Below, one piece after another: positions 34,915-45,928 of a DNA stretch of 64,000 nt. Made by a program: the position numbers and the translations under genes. Under the pieces are notes generated by a model, which was not told where the DNA came from, ran no database searches, and saw only the letters and a program-made list of their open reading frames with translations. Origin of the DNA: Isoetes taiwanensis (lineage: Eukaryota; Streptophyta; Lycopodiopsida; Isoetales; Isoetaceae); NCBI GenBank assembly GCA_021234155.1, contig JAJEKV010000041.1:7200917-7264916 (forward strand). Reading direction: 5' to 3'. Every line of letters starts with the position of its first letter. Positions within the stretch are counted from its first letter, which is position 1.

Positions 34915-37206
34915 GATTTTATCGTGGAATCTTCGAGGTATTAAGGGAGCTCTAAAGAAAGCTAAAGTTTATTAGCTATACGATCAAAAAATGCAAATAT
35001 TATGCTCATACAGGAGCATAGATCTCAGATCTTGAGGCTAAATCATAAGGTGGGTAGTCAATATTCTTCTCTCATCTGTGCAGCTAGAGGAACTAAAGGG
35101 GGTACAGGAATTATTTGAAAAGGGTTAACTAGTACTCTTCAATATGTGGGGACAGATGGAAAATGGCAGGCAATCCAATATGAGACAAATGGAATTCAAT
35201 AGGGGCTGATAAACATATATGCGACTAACAAACCTGCAGAGAGAGTAGTGCTTTGGAGAGATATTCAGGGATGGTTGCTTCATCAATCAGTGGATAACTG
35301 GGTTTTAGGAGGTAACCTCAACATGGCAGACATCTGGGATCAAAAGATTGGATTACATAGGAATCTTTTGGGGGAAGAGCAGGTGGCATGGGACTCCCTG
35401 CTCAATAAATGTGGATTTTCCCTTCTCCCACCATCTAATACACTATATTCATGGTCAAACAAGAAGAATGGCATAGATAAAGTCTATTGTCTCCTAGACA
35501 GATTCTATCTAGCTAGTAAATCGGCCCCCTTTATGGATAGATGCCTTACGGAAGGGGATTTGGCATTCTCTCAATCAGATTACGTGCCAGAAAAGCTACA
35601 GTTTGAGAACCTTCCATCTACTAGAGGCAGCGGGAATGTTCCCTTTAAATTCAACACGGGTCTCCTTGGGAAGGATGCATTCTGCAATCCTTTTAGAAAT
35701 TTTATTTTAGCTCAAGGGGAGGACGAGCTCCCTAGTATGAAAGAGTGGATAAAAAAATTGGGTAAAGAACGGGCAAATTAGTTTGATAGATCTAAGATTG
35801 ACCTCTATAATTCGGAGTGTCAAACAAGATCTGGTAACAAATCCATTTAACACTACCTACCAGACACTAGAGGAAGAATTGACTGTTAGAGTCCGCCGTG
35901 GAGGAGGAGGAAGCTCGTGGGGAAGCAATTAGATCCAAAATTAGATGGTATGTTGAAGTGGACCATGAAAGCTCTAGGTGTTTCTTTAGAATGGCAGGAG
36001 CTAGATTGACGGAGAATAGTATTACCTTAGTTATAGATGATCAACATCAACTCCTGAACGAAGAGGTTAAAATTAAATCATTTTTTGGAAATAGTTACGA
36101 AGAAATCTTTGCAGAAGAGCCCCTTCCGAGTGCCTATTCTACTCAATGCTCCCTGTGGTTTCCCTCTCTCTGTAGAGTTCCAACAATCAGTAGTGATGAT
36201 AATAGATCACTAGTGCACGAACCATGAGATGTAGAAATCTATACGGCCCTTTGCTCTCTTGCCTCAGGTAAATCCCCAGGACCAGATGGATTTCCACCTA
36301 TGTGGAATTTGGGATATCTTGGGACCTTTCTTTACTAAGGCAGTTAAAGGGGCTTGGGCTGTAAAATATCTTCATCCAGCCTTGGCATCTGGATTTATCT
36401 CATTGGTTCCAAAAGTGAGCAGACCTTAGGTCCTCAATGAATGGAGACCGATAGTGCTCAATGTTCTATATAAAGTAATCATGAAGGTCATAGCTATCCA
36501 TATTATGCCAATTTTGGCTCGGATAATTGGATGCGAACAATCAACATTTCTACCAGGAAGAAACATCTTGAACAACTACTTGGCAGCTAGAGAGGGGTTC
36601 CACTAAGGTAAATCCTCTCATCAAAAGTGTGTTATGCTAAAACTTAATTTTCGTAGAGCTTATAACTCACTCAGGTGGTGCGGTCTAAGAGAGATCATGG
36701 CACACATGGGATTTGGCATTGACTTTATCAACTTAGTTGTGGGTTTGAATAAGATGGCTTCTGCCTCTGTTTTGGTAAACAGTCAGCCATCTGGTCTTTT
36801 TGAGCTTAGGAAGGGTATTAGGCAAGGATGCCCCCTAGCTCCATATTTATTTCTGATTATGGAAAATCTCCTCACTTGTATGATAAAGGAAACGGTGGTG
36901 AGGGAAACACTCAATGGGCTAGTTCTACCCCTTTCAAATGATAAAGTGACAATTATACAGTATGCAGATGATACATTTCTCTTCTTGAGATACGACGATG
37001 GAAGTTTCTTAGCATGTCATGATGCCTTGAATTCTTTTTGCTCAATATCGGGGATTGAATTAAATCATGCTAAGTGTGCAGTTATTTGGCCTTTTGATTG
37101 TGAGGTTGATGCAAGGGTTAAGGCTTGGAACTATCAAATAGTGACTTCCACAGAACATAGCGATAATGGGAACATAGCCATTCCTTATGGGAATTATCAT
37201 TTTTGA
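34915..37206 (+). pseudogene. L1-type LINE second ORF: endonuclease and reverse transcriptase, broken
   Basis: It begins with MKILSWNLRGIKGALKKA, the usual start of plant L1 endonucleases. NWVLGGNLNMADIW (near 35300) is the GGDFN motif with Asp changed to Asn, so the nuclease would be dead. Reverse transcriptase motifs follow: GKSPGPDGFP (36265), LNEWRPIVLNVLYKVIMKVI (36435), CEQSTFLPGRNILNN (36540), KLNFRRAYNSLRW (36640), GIRQGCPLAPYLFLIMENLL (36810) and IIQYADDTFLF (36955) with the active-site YADD. Numerous stops and frameshifts separate the pieces, and coding similarity ends near 37140. The 3' end of this copy was not located. Confidence 0.88.
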
Positions 37207-37541
37207 AGCTTCACATGGAAGTTCCTTAAGAGGCATGTAAACCTCTTCTATGTTGCGATAATGGGAACATCACCATTCCTTGTCCCTTCAATCACAATCT
37301 TTAACTGTTATATAATGTACTGATGTACTATAATTCTGCAGGGCAATAGCGTGTGCCGAGGCGTCTGCAGTTTTACTGACGGCTCGCTGCAGGGCCATCC
37401 TTGTTTTATATTCGTTGTTTTGTTTGAGTATTCACTGATTACCCTATGGTCCACTGAGGATCTGGTTGTTGTTCTTCTGTTTTATTATGGTTTCAGTGTG
37501 TTGTGAACGGACTACAGTCCAGAACTTATGTGATATATGAT
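37142..37541 (+). other. Unassigned, short internal duplication
   Basis: gcgataatgggaacat followed by gccattcctt or caccattcctt occurs at 37160 and 37256, about 95 bp apart. No gene was recognised. Confidence 0.35.
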
Positions 37542-40030
37542 TGTTGAAGGTGTTTCTGGCAAAACCTTCAACCTCAGTGGTTTAGATAGAACCTCCAGAT
37601 TGCTTAAGGCAACCACTCTGTGTGAAAAAATTCCAAGTAGAAAGCTCAAAAAACAATTCTCAATCACTTTCCCTAAAGAGAAAAAAGTTTGTCTTGCAAG
37701 AAAAGATGACAAATGCAAACAAGCAAGGATCTGCTTATGATTTTTGGTGCATAAGCCACCTAAGATCCTCAGGAATGTTGGGCAAAAAGTCAGACACTCC
37801 TGACCAGATCAAAATTTGGTCAATATGGGATAGAAGAAACATAATGATGACTTCTTGGCGCCTTCACGGCTAGGGCGGTAGCGGAGAAAGGGGCCGCCCT
37901 TTTTCTCTGCTCACGGCACTGCGGTGACACCTAATTTCGTTCAAAATCTTGTTCCTGGCTGCTAGAAGGGGTTTTGGCTTTCTACATAATCCAGATTTTG
38001 CTTATATCAGGCTGTTAATCGGTGATTCTTGGATCTTCTTCACGGCGGTCTCTTCAGCCCAAACGATTTTTCCACTAACGTGGACTTATTCTGATGCTTC
38101 CCCTTTGGTAAGCTTAGTGATTTTCATGAATTTAGCAAAGGCATGGAATAGTTCTGATAGGTTTCCAGCAGCCCAAGATTCTTGTTTCTTGGTTAGTCCA
38201 TCTGAACATGTGATTTAGGGATGAGCCGGATCTTGCAGAATAGGTTCTTCTTTGTTTCTTTTATGGATAAACACACCGAAACGGCGCAGATGCCTATAAG
38301 GTAGAATAAAATCGAAGCAGGCTATGAGAGAAGATGATTCAAAGTTTCAGTTTTATTGGCAGTCTAAATATTTCTTACAAGTCTATTATGCTGGAAACTT
38401 TTCCCCTCCTCTTGCTCTTTCTTGCTAGCGGAAAGATCTAGGGATGTTTTCTTGGAAGAAGCAGAGTAAATTCTTGATCTTAAATTACAGTTTTAAAACA
38501 AAATGTCAGGTTATTTGAGATTGCCGAGCTAGGGATCTGATTGTGCCCAGGAAGATGCTTCCATATCAAGACCAGATATCATGAGCCAGGATTTAGGGAG
38601 AGTTCTGGTGGCTGGGCTGTGTCTAGCCAATTACAGGTCGGCTGACTGGCGCACCCCGACAATGCAGCATCTCCTTTTAATCACACATTCAGTAATAAAA
38701 TTGTATATTTGGATCATAGTCTGAAGTACGGGATTCCCTGAGCAGAGCGGGAGACTGTTCAGGTTACTCTTCATCTCTTCCATCTTCATTTCTATTTTTG
38801 CAAGAGGTTTTTGGAGCATTCAAGATTTGTTTGCAGCTGTGGAAAATGGGCACTTGGCTCCTATAGTACTCTGTTTAATTGGGAAGATGTTAATACTGTA
38901 GTACTGGTTAGACAAAAGAAGAGGTTGAGAGAGGCTCATGTGTACTTTAGCTACAGACATGACTCAGATCCAGATGGGATCCTTTGTACTTAACTTATAT
39001 CTGATCCATAGAGGGATCTCTGTATTGTAATTCTTCCTATCTGATTAATACAGAAACTTCGTTCCTTCAAAAAAAAAAAAAAAAAAAAAAATGGTCAATA
39101 TCCCTGGTAGAGTGTGGATTTCTGTAACTCAAAAAAGGCAGCTATTTTTTGAGGTTTGATGCTTGGGTCTTTTCTTAGAGTGTCTGCACACGATGGTTAA
39201 GAACTTCTTATGCAAAGAAATGTGCAAATTGTCCTGAAAATTCAAGTTTAGGTCTGACAAACGGTTACAGAGTATAAATAGCAGGCTAGTCTTGACTTAA
39301 TGGAGTCTTGAGAGTTCTTTTTTGTCTTTTGAAGTAAATACCAATGCTATCTATGCTCTTGCAGATGAGAGAATGCAAATTATCCTATAAAAATGTAAAT
39401 ATGGACTAGTATGAGCAGATTCTGGGCCTAATTTTACAAGCAGAGATCTCTATAATGTGTAAGTATCTTGATCAACACCAACCTATTCTGTATATGCTTA
39501 TATGCAACTATTCTTTGCAATAATCTTTCGTGCCTGAATGCTAAGGTCAACTCTTAGATTTTCCATGATGCAAAACATATTGTCAAAAGAAATCATTCAC
39601 AAATATTTTTCCAAGGATCGGATTTTCATTCATTTAAGAATCACACAGCAAGCAAAGATAATCCCAAGCTCTATGTCTTGCGCGCACAGGATCAAATAAA
39701 GTATTCAGTCAGGTAATTCACAGAAATTATCAAAAATTCGTGCATAATCTGCATCTGGAAGGCAAATCCAAGCTCAAACATTCGAAACCGGTCTTTCCTC
39801 AAAGAACCTCGATCAGTGTTTCGCCTCAAAGCCCTCGAAAAATCTCTGAGCCTTTTTCCCCTTTTTAAGAATCCTCTGTTCCGGCCCATTCTTGGCAAAT
39901 TCGGGCCGATCTTTGTTTTTTAGTTGGGTTAATGAGTTCTTGGTTCAATGTAGGCAAATCCGAAGTGTTTAAATCATGATTAAGCAGTTAATTCAGGTGG
40001 ATTTTGCCGGATCTTAGCGTAGCAGGGGAT
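37542..40030 (+). mobile_element. LTR-family B copy 3, with a poly(A) insertion inside
   Basis: It starts TGTTGAAGGTGTTTCTGGC..CCTTCAACCTCAG, a hairpin like the starts of the other LTR families here, and aligns with the copies at 24045 and 28643. The alignment is broken at 37827-39091 by a poly(A)-tailed insertion. The 3' limit is unsure: similarity to copy 1 runs to an attagggttcttg motif near 40030, at the end of the recombinase exon. Confidence 0.6.
37827..39091 (+). mobile_element. Poly(A)-tailed retro-insertion with 10-bp target duplication
   Basis: The 1265-bp segment ends in about 22 A and is flanked by TGGTCAATAT on both sides (37817-37826 and 39092-39101). Removing it restores the LTR-B sequence ggtcaatatccctgg seen in copy 1. 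This is the mark of target-primed insertion by L1 machinery. Its end, gattaatacagaaacttcgt, resembles the poly(A)-tailed end at 11224. A frame at 37949-38218 has no recognised domain. It may be a 5'-truncated LINE or a retro-copied transcript. Confidence 0.8.
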
Positions 40031-40715
40031 TAGGGTTCTTGAACTTCTTCAATTCAGGAGACTGCTCAAGTGCTTTAATAAAAAAGCGATCAAAATCCTC
40101 ATCCAAATTCATATTTGTAACATCTTGCAATGGAGCAAAATGCTTTGAAGTCTCAGCAGCATTAGAAGAACCAGCACCTAAACCAGCAGCTTTCCCACCC
40201 CTAAAACCATCCAATCCAGTACTAAGATTCTTTACCTTATTTGAAAAAGCATCATGGTAATTTTTCTCTGTAGCCAGAACATCCATGGCACTTGTTTTTG
40301 CAACTACACCACTCTGATCATATCGTTTATAAGATCCCCTATCTCGATGACCTGTTATTGCCATTCCAGTCTCAATTGGAACATTAGCGACGGACATCTG
40401 AGTGATGGCAATGGTTCTACAAGACTTGTTTGTGTAATAGCCCTCAATCCCACAACACCACCATATCTTTCAACCAGGTAGAGAAGTGCCCACAGCAACA
40501 TGATTTCTATTAAACCAGACCTCGGATTTTGGGTTGTTGATAGCTTGAAGGAAAATGTACCTGTTATATAAAATATAGCTGCTGTTACACTACAGAAAAG
40601 CTTTAAACATGCTTAATAATTTAAGGGAAAATGTTACCTAATGTCGTCCTTAACTTCATAATCTGGAAGATGAAATACAAGCTCCTTCCACGTCTTAATA
40701 ACATCTTCTTCGTAA
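40014..40715 (-). pseudogene. Tyrosine recombinase (Crypton-like), C-terminal part
   Basis: Minus-strand exon pieces: 40715-40637 with a GTAACA donor, then from about 40555 to the stop at 40014. They encode NKSCRTIAITQM (second catalytic Arg), ETGMAITGHRDRGSYKRYDQ with the GHR box and the Tyr nucleophile of tyrosine recombinases, and a Ser/Gly-rich tail. The arrangement, a short SCR-TIA then GHR-SY-RY, is that of Crypton/DUF3504-type enzymes, which cut and rejoin DNA through a covalent Tyr link. Two small indels around 40430-40495 break the frame but add up to a multiple of three. The N-terminal part lies at 50511-52560; the gypsy at 40716-50509 separates them. It may be a Crypton transposon or a host gene derived from one. 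Confidence 0.72.
40711..40715 (+). other. Target duplication CGTAA, left copy
   Basis: CGTAA occurs directly before the 5' LTR and again at 50510-50514 directly after the 3' LTR. It marks the integration site inside a recombinase exon. Confidence 0.85.
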
Positions 40716-42643
40716 TGTTGCCCCCAAAAGGGCAACATACTAATTGTTGGATCATGTACTTAGGTCAAGCTATTGTTGGAGAGATCAAATCAAAAGAACT
40801 TGGTAGTCAACATTGATGTGAAGGTCAATCAACATTTATCTTCAAGAATCTACACCAATACTCAAGGTCAACTCCCATGAAAGGTATTCTATTTGAGGTC
40901 AAAGCTAGTCAAAAGAGGTGCTGGGTTAAAAAAGATTGGAAGATGTTCTTTTGAAGATTGGATCCCATGGTATTTGGTTCCATCCCTTAACCATTTTTTT
41001 GCCTACCCCCCATACCTTATTCTCACCTTCCTTTTTGAATTTCCCCTAGCCATTTTCCCTCACACTTATATTCTTCCTTGCTCACCTTTTGCAAATCATA
41101 TTTTGCCATGCCAAAAGTCCTTTCTTAACACATTTTATTTCCCCCATGGGGCGTCCTACCCATTTCATATCCCTTTGCCTTATTTTCATTTCCCATATTA
41201 CACCTTTGCCAAATACCCTTAGCCTAATTCTTTTTCACAAGCTCTTGTACCTCCTTGTTCCTTACCATTGTGCTTTAAGTACCCATGCCACTCAAATATT
41301 CTCAATCGAATATTCCATTTATGGTACCTATCTAGAATATTCCCCAAGAAATTAGGGTTACCATAGACCCAAATGAGTAGAAACTCATAATTATTTTTTG
41401 TGGTATCTTTGGAACCATGGCCTATCTTCCCAAAATTGATAAATACAGCATATTCTTGGTTTATACCCCAAGAAATACGGCCATCGTATCGCGGAATTCC
41501 TGGAAAAATACCTTCAAAGAACCCTAATTATGGAAACCTGCTCGAATCACGCCAGAATGGAATCATTGAACTCTGAAACCTATCTACTTCTGCATTTCCC
41601 GCCCTTAAGCATCTTATCAAGCCTAAATTTAAGCCCTAATATGCTGGAACCGTTAAACCAAAAACATATATACTGGGAAACAATGACAGAAGATTTTTGA
41701 AGGCCCAGACGCATCAAACCTCGACATTGATACATGCTGAGCATGATCTGAAGACGTTCTTGAAGTATCTGAGTGTTCCACAGTCTAATCTGAGAAAATT
41801 GGACTGATATTATTGATTTGATAGTATTTATACCTTCTAAGCTATTTTGATGATTGATCTATGTTCCTAAGACTCTTATTCGCCTTGTATTACCTTCATA
41901 TCAATGAAAATTGACTGCCAAGTATTCAAAAAGTCGACTGTCATGATCCTTTAGTATTTTTGCATCACAAACATTTCTACAGTAAAGAATTCCTTCATTT
42001 TTTCCTGCATATGACCATCTGCACTTCCTCTCCCATCTTATTTGCACCTGTGTGCACAAAAAATTTCGAAAAAATCCCATTCCAAACTCAAGTTACCATT
42101 TTTCGCATTCTGTCTGATACAAATTTAGACTGATATCCACAAAATAGTGCCAAAAAAATAGTTTTAGTGATTCAAATCATGATTTGACAGCATGCACCTT
42201 ACCTTTGAGATCTATATTGCATCTTAGTTTTGGAATTTCTTCAAAATTCAATCTACAACTCAAGTTACAAAACTCTGAGCTCTGTTTTTAGTTTTGACTG
42301 ATATTGACCAAAATTTGACCCAACTTTGAGATCGAATATCTTACAAATTAAAACTCAGACTTGGTCAAGATCTTTACCCTTGCTTGCCTACAACTTTTCT
42401 GAACAAGTCACAGTCATCTGACCTTGGAAATCAATCTGTCTATGAGATCTGCATCGATTTGAGTAAGGGGCCCATATGCCAGAATTGGGAAAGGTATGAA
42501 AACTCTGTAACTGAGCTTTTTCTTTGGGAAATTCTTGTGTAGATTGATCATCTTAAGTGATCTGGAGGTTCTAACCCCAACTTGAGTGAAAACTCAAGTT
42601 GGCTTCTTGTGTTTGACTCTCTAAGCCAGGTTGGGGGTCAACA
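40716..42643 (+). repeat. 5' LTR, family A
   Basis: It starts TGTTGCCCCCAAAAGGGCAA (hairpin) and ends ggttgggggtcaaca. Compared with the 3' LTR it lacks about 16 bp after 40960 (aagttagagtttggaa) and has about 40 extra bases near 41375; otherwise there are few differences. Confidence 0.93.
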
Positions 42644-42646
42644 TCT

Positions 42647-42664
42647 TGGAGGTTCTACCGAGAT
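42647..42664 (+). other. Primer-binding site, tRNA-Gln-like
   Basis: TGGAGGTTCTACCGAGAT starts 3 bp after the 5' LTR. It is complementary to a tRNA 3' end of the form ATCTCGGTAGAACCT-CCA, as in tRNA-Gln. Confidence 0.75.
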
Positions 42665-42684
42665 CTTCCTGGATCTCAGAACTC

Positions 42685-43880
42685 ATGGCTGCAAAACAAA
42701 AATTTCCAGCAGAACAAGAACCAGTAGAAGATATTGATGCATCAGATCATTGCAGAGAAAGGCCATTGCATTCAAGTTTCTCAACTAGCCTGCTTCAGAA
42801 CATGCCATATCAATTTGAATTGAATGTCCCTGTTCCTTTGCCTACTTTTGATTCCAGTATGAGTGCTAACAACTTCTTGAGAATATTTGAGGATTATTAC
42901 AGAGATTATGGCTTCAAGAAGGGCTGCAAGCTCTCAGAGTTCGAAAAATATTTCAAAGAAGAAAGTGAGGCTGGTGCTTGGTTAACTTATGAAAAGTTAA
43001 TGGGTGGGTACCACTTCATGGGATGAACTTGTCAAGAAGTTTCTGGATAGATTTGGTAAGTTAGCTGCTCCAAAAGATTTGGTTAATGAATTGCAAGGTT
43101 TCTCTATACATGCAGGAGAGAGTGTGAATCAGTGGTTGCAGAGGTGAAGTCAGATTTATCAAAAGTTACTGAAGCTCTAGCAGAAATAACCAAACAATTG
43201 GTTGAACTCAAGGCTGCAAGAACAGGTAAAACTTACCCTGAATGTATTCATTGCAATAGGAATTCTCACCCATCAGAAATTTGCTATTGGCAAGTGTGCC
43301 CCAAATGTAATAGAAAAGGCCACTTTGGAAAGGAATGTCCTGTTTGTTCTTTTTGTAAAGAGGTTGGCCATACTGATGCTAGGTGTGCTGTTAAGGAATA
43401 TTTTGCTAAGCAGGAAAAAGAGAAGAGACCAGAGCCTAAACCCCCTGTGAGATTTGCTGAACCAAGCACCTCTATAAGATTTATTCAAGCTACAGAAGCT
43501 CCTAAATCTGAAGAAGTTATGGTGGTGCAAACTAGAAGCATGAATGAAGCTCAAGTACATGCTGAACCAAGTAGGCATTCTACTGCCAGGTCTTCACCAC
43601 CTGTAGTGGAATCACCTGCTCAAACCATAGCTCCACCCCCTCAGCAAAAATATGGTAAGAAAGACCAAGACTTTGATGAGGTTGATGTTTTGCTTAAAAA
43701 TTCCAAGGTGAGTGTGGATCTTTTTACCTTATTAAAGATTGCACCTAGCTACAGAAAAAGGGTACTTCAACAAACTAGTGGTGAGGTATTAAATGCTTGT
43801 GTGAATTTTACTGATGCCACTAACCTTGTTCTAGCACAGAATGAAGGACCCTGGTGCATTCACATGTTCAGCTACTTTAG
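42685..43880 (+). pseudogene. gag of the family-A gypsy, with internal deletion
   Basis: The first part, from ATG 42685, encodes MAAKQKFPAEQEP, then YQFELNVPVPLPTFDSSMSA and LSEFEKYFKEESEAGAWLTY, the capsid-like region. It shifts frame near 43020. At 43125-43135 a stretch present in the relative at 59127-59822 is missing (from the GESV..Q position to the linker). The part 43132-43880 holds three zinc knuckles, all C-x2-C-x4-H-x4-C: CIHCNRNSHPSEIC, CPKCNRKGHFGKEC and CSFCKEVGHTDARC, which bind the element RNA. The last part overlaps the start of the protease frame. The upstream ATG at 42631 is inside the LTR and is not used. Confidence 0.88.
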
Positions 43881-45100
43881 GAGGTTATACCTTCTCAAAT
43901 GTGTTACTTGATGGGGGAACTCCCCTAAACATTATGCCATATCACGTTATGAAGAAATGTGGTTTTGAGGTGGACAAGAAAGCTTCTATACTATTGAGAT
44001 CCTTTTATAATGCTAAGATCACCCCCATTGGTGTGGTAACTAAAGTGCCTGTTAATACAGAGGGCATAACTGTAGCTGCCAACTTTATTGTGGTGGCTTT
44101 TGAAGGCATAGGGGATGAGTCTGATATCTATGATTTACTTTTAGGAAGGAGGTGGTTAGCTACTGTGGATGCTAGACCAGTTTGGTCTCAAGGGAGATGT
44201 ACCATCTCCAATGGCTCTCAGACTGCTACAATCTATAATCAAGATGGCTCCTATGGTTCTAGTGAGGAGGTAAATTTTATTAAGGAAATGCTAATTGAAG
44301 AACCTTTGGGATTTTACAGAATACAAAATACAAGACCAAGGAAATATGAAACAGTTCCTCTCATCATGGAATGTGCACTTCCCAGCAAACAAGGGCCATC
44401 AGGATTCTTATGGTTTGATGGAGGTATTTCTAAAAAACTAAATATTGCATCATCTGCTGCTATTCTGAAAGATTCCTCTCATAAACTTTTAGCTAAAGTA
44501 GGGAGGATCTTCCCCCAAATTACCTCTAATGTAGCAGAATATAAGGCTTTGATTGCAGGTCTTCAGGAACCCAAAGGTATGGATATTGCCAACATTCACA
44601 TTTTTGGTGACTCACAGTTAATTTGTAGACAAGTTTCAGGAGATTACCAAACAAAAAATGCAGACATGGAGCTCTTAAAAAACCAAGTAATGGGAGTGCT
44701 TTCGAGTTTTGCTTCATGGGAGATTACTCACATACCAAGGTAAGAAAATGTGGAAGCTGATACCCTATGCAGGGAAACTCTCATGGCACACCTAACTGAG
44801 GGAGCTATTCCAGAGGAAGACCTTGATGCTAGTGAGGTAAAAGCTCTTTGTCCTATTCTAACCATTAATGCATCAGAAGAAAAGGATACTGAAGAGATTA
44901 CCATTACAAAAAATGGTAAAACTAGAACCCTGTTTGTTGGAGATCTAATTGAATACCAAAATAGGGAGGATATACAAATGTTCTTTGAAGAAAGGAAGGA
45001 TGTGTTTGCTTGGGATTATTCTGAGCTTACTGGAATTAAAGCAGAGGTATGCCAATTTGAAATCAAGATTAAGGAAGGGTGTAAACCTGTTTTTTAAAAA
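43841..45100 (+). pseudogene. Protease and upstream RNase H of the family-A gypsy
   Basis: The frame 43841-44743 starts with a retropepsin-like region: VLLDGGTPLNIMPYHVMKKC, with DGG at the place of the usual D(S/T)G, and YDLLLGRRWLA, the flap-side LLGR motif. After a linker comes an RNase H: FLWFDGGISKK (first Asp, near 44415), TSNVAEYKALIAGL (Glu, near 44535), IHIFGDSQLICRQ (second Asp, near 44605) and, after a TAA at 44741-44743, NVEADTLCRE (last Asp). All four acidic positions are present. A linker with EERKDVFAWDYSELTGI leads to the reverse transcriptase. The usual gypsy order has RNase H only after the reverse transcriptase, so this placement is unusual. Confidence 0.85.
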
Positions 45101-45928
45101 CTGAGAAGAATTAATGCTTCATTGATGGGACTGATTAAAGATGAGTTGGATAAAATGCTAGATGCTATTAATCCAGAATGGGTGTCTTGCATTGTACCTG
45201 TAGAGAAAAAAAGTGGTGCCTTAAGGATCTGTATTGATTAACGAGACCTCAACAAAGCCACAATCAAGGACTGCTATCCCTTGCCTTTTCTAGAAGAAAT
45301 CTTATATGCTGTAGCAGGGAGAGAGGTGTACTCATTTCTAGATGGATTTTCAGGGTTTAATCAAATTGGCATTAAGGAAGAAGACCAACCCAAGACCTCT
45401 ATTATTACCCCTTGGGGAACTTATGCAATGAAAAGAATGCCTTTTGGACTAATGAATGCACCTGCTACTTTCCAGAGGGCTATGGATGTTATTTTTAGGC
45501 CCATGTCTCCTCAAGAATTCAGAGTTTATTTGGATGACCTTTGTTTAGGATCTCACCCTACTGATCATTTGGAATTGCTGGCAAAAATATGTTCTTTGTG
45601 CAGGGAATCTGGAGTCAACCTTAACCCAAAGAAATGTATTTTTTTTGCATCCAAAGGGCAACTTTTGGGACATGAGGTATCCAACAATGGCATACAAGTG
45701 GCACAAGAAAAAGTTGAAGCCCTCAAAAAACTGGTGCCCCCCAAAAATTTGAAGCAGGTCCAAAGTTTTATTGGCATGACTAGTTTTCTTAGGATGTATA
45801 TTCCTAATTTTGCTCACATTATAAGTCCTATTTCTAAGCTGACAAGAATAGGCAGGATTTCCAAATCTGAGAGCATGTTCCTGTGTCATGGTCATCAGAT
45901 TGCCAAGAGTCTTTTGAGTTGCTTATAA
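45100..45928 (+). pseudogene. Reverse transcriptase of the family-A gypsy
   Basis: The motifs are in order: LRRINASLMG (45100), PEWVSCIVPVEKKSGALRI (45175), CIDY with TAA at the next codon, then RDLNKATIKDCYPLPFLEE, FLDGFSGFNQIGIKEEDQPK, YAMKRMPFGLMNAPATFQRA, the active site VYLDDLCLG (near 45530), VNLNPKKCIFF, LLGHEVSNNGIQVAQEKVEA and SFLRMYIPNFAHIISPIS. It copies the element RNA into DNA. Stops at 45095-45097 and 45238-45240 and a shift near 45880 disable this copy. The related minus-strand fragment at 14733-15533 has sense codons at the corresponding places. Confidence 0.93.

Noticed and set aside
40893-41355. Frames of 88-109 residues repeated at 48859-49261
   Set aside because: They lie in the two LTRs of the gypsy element and are composition by-products.
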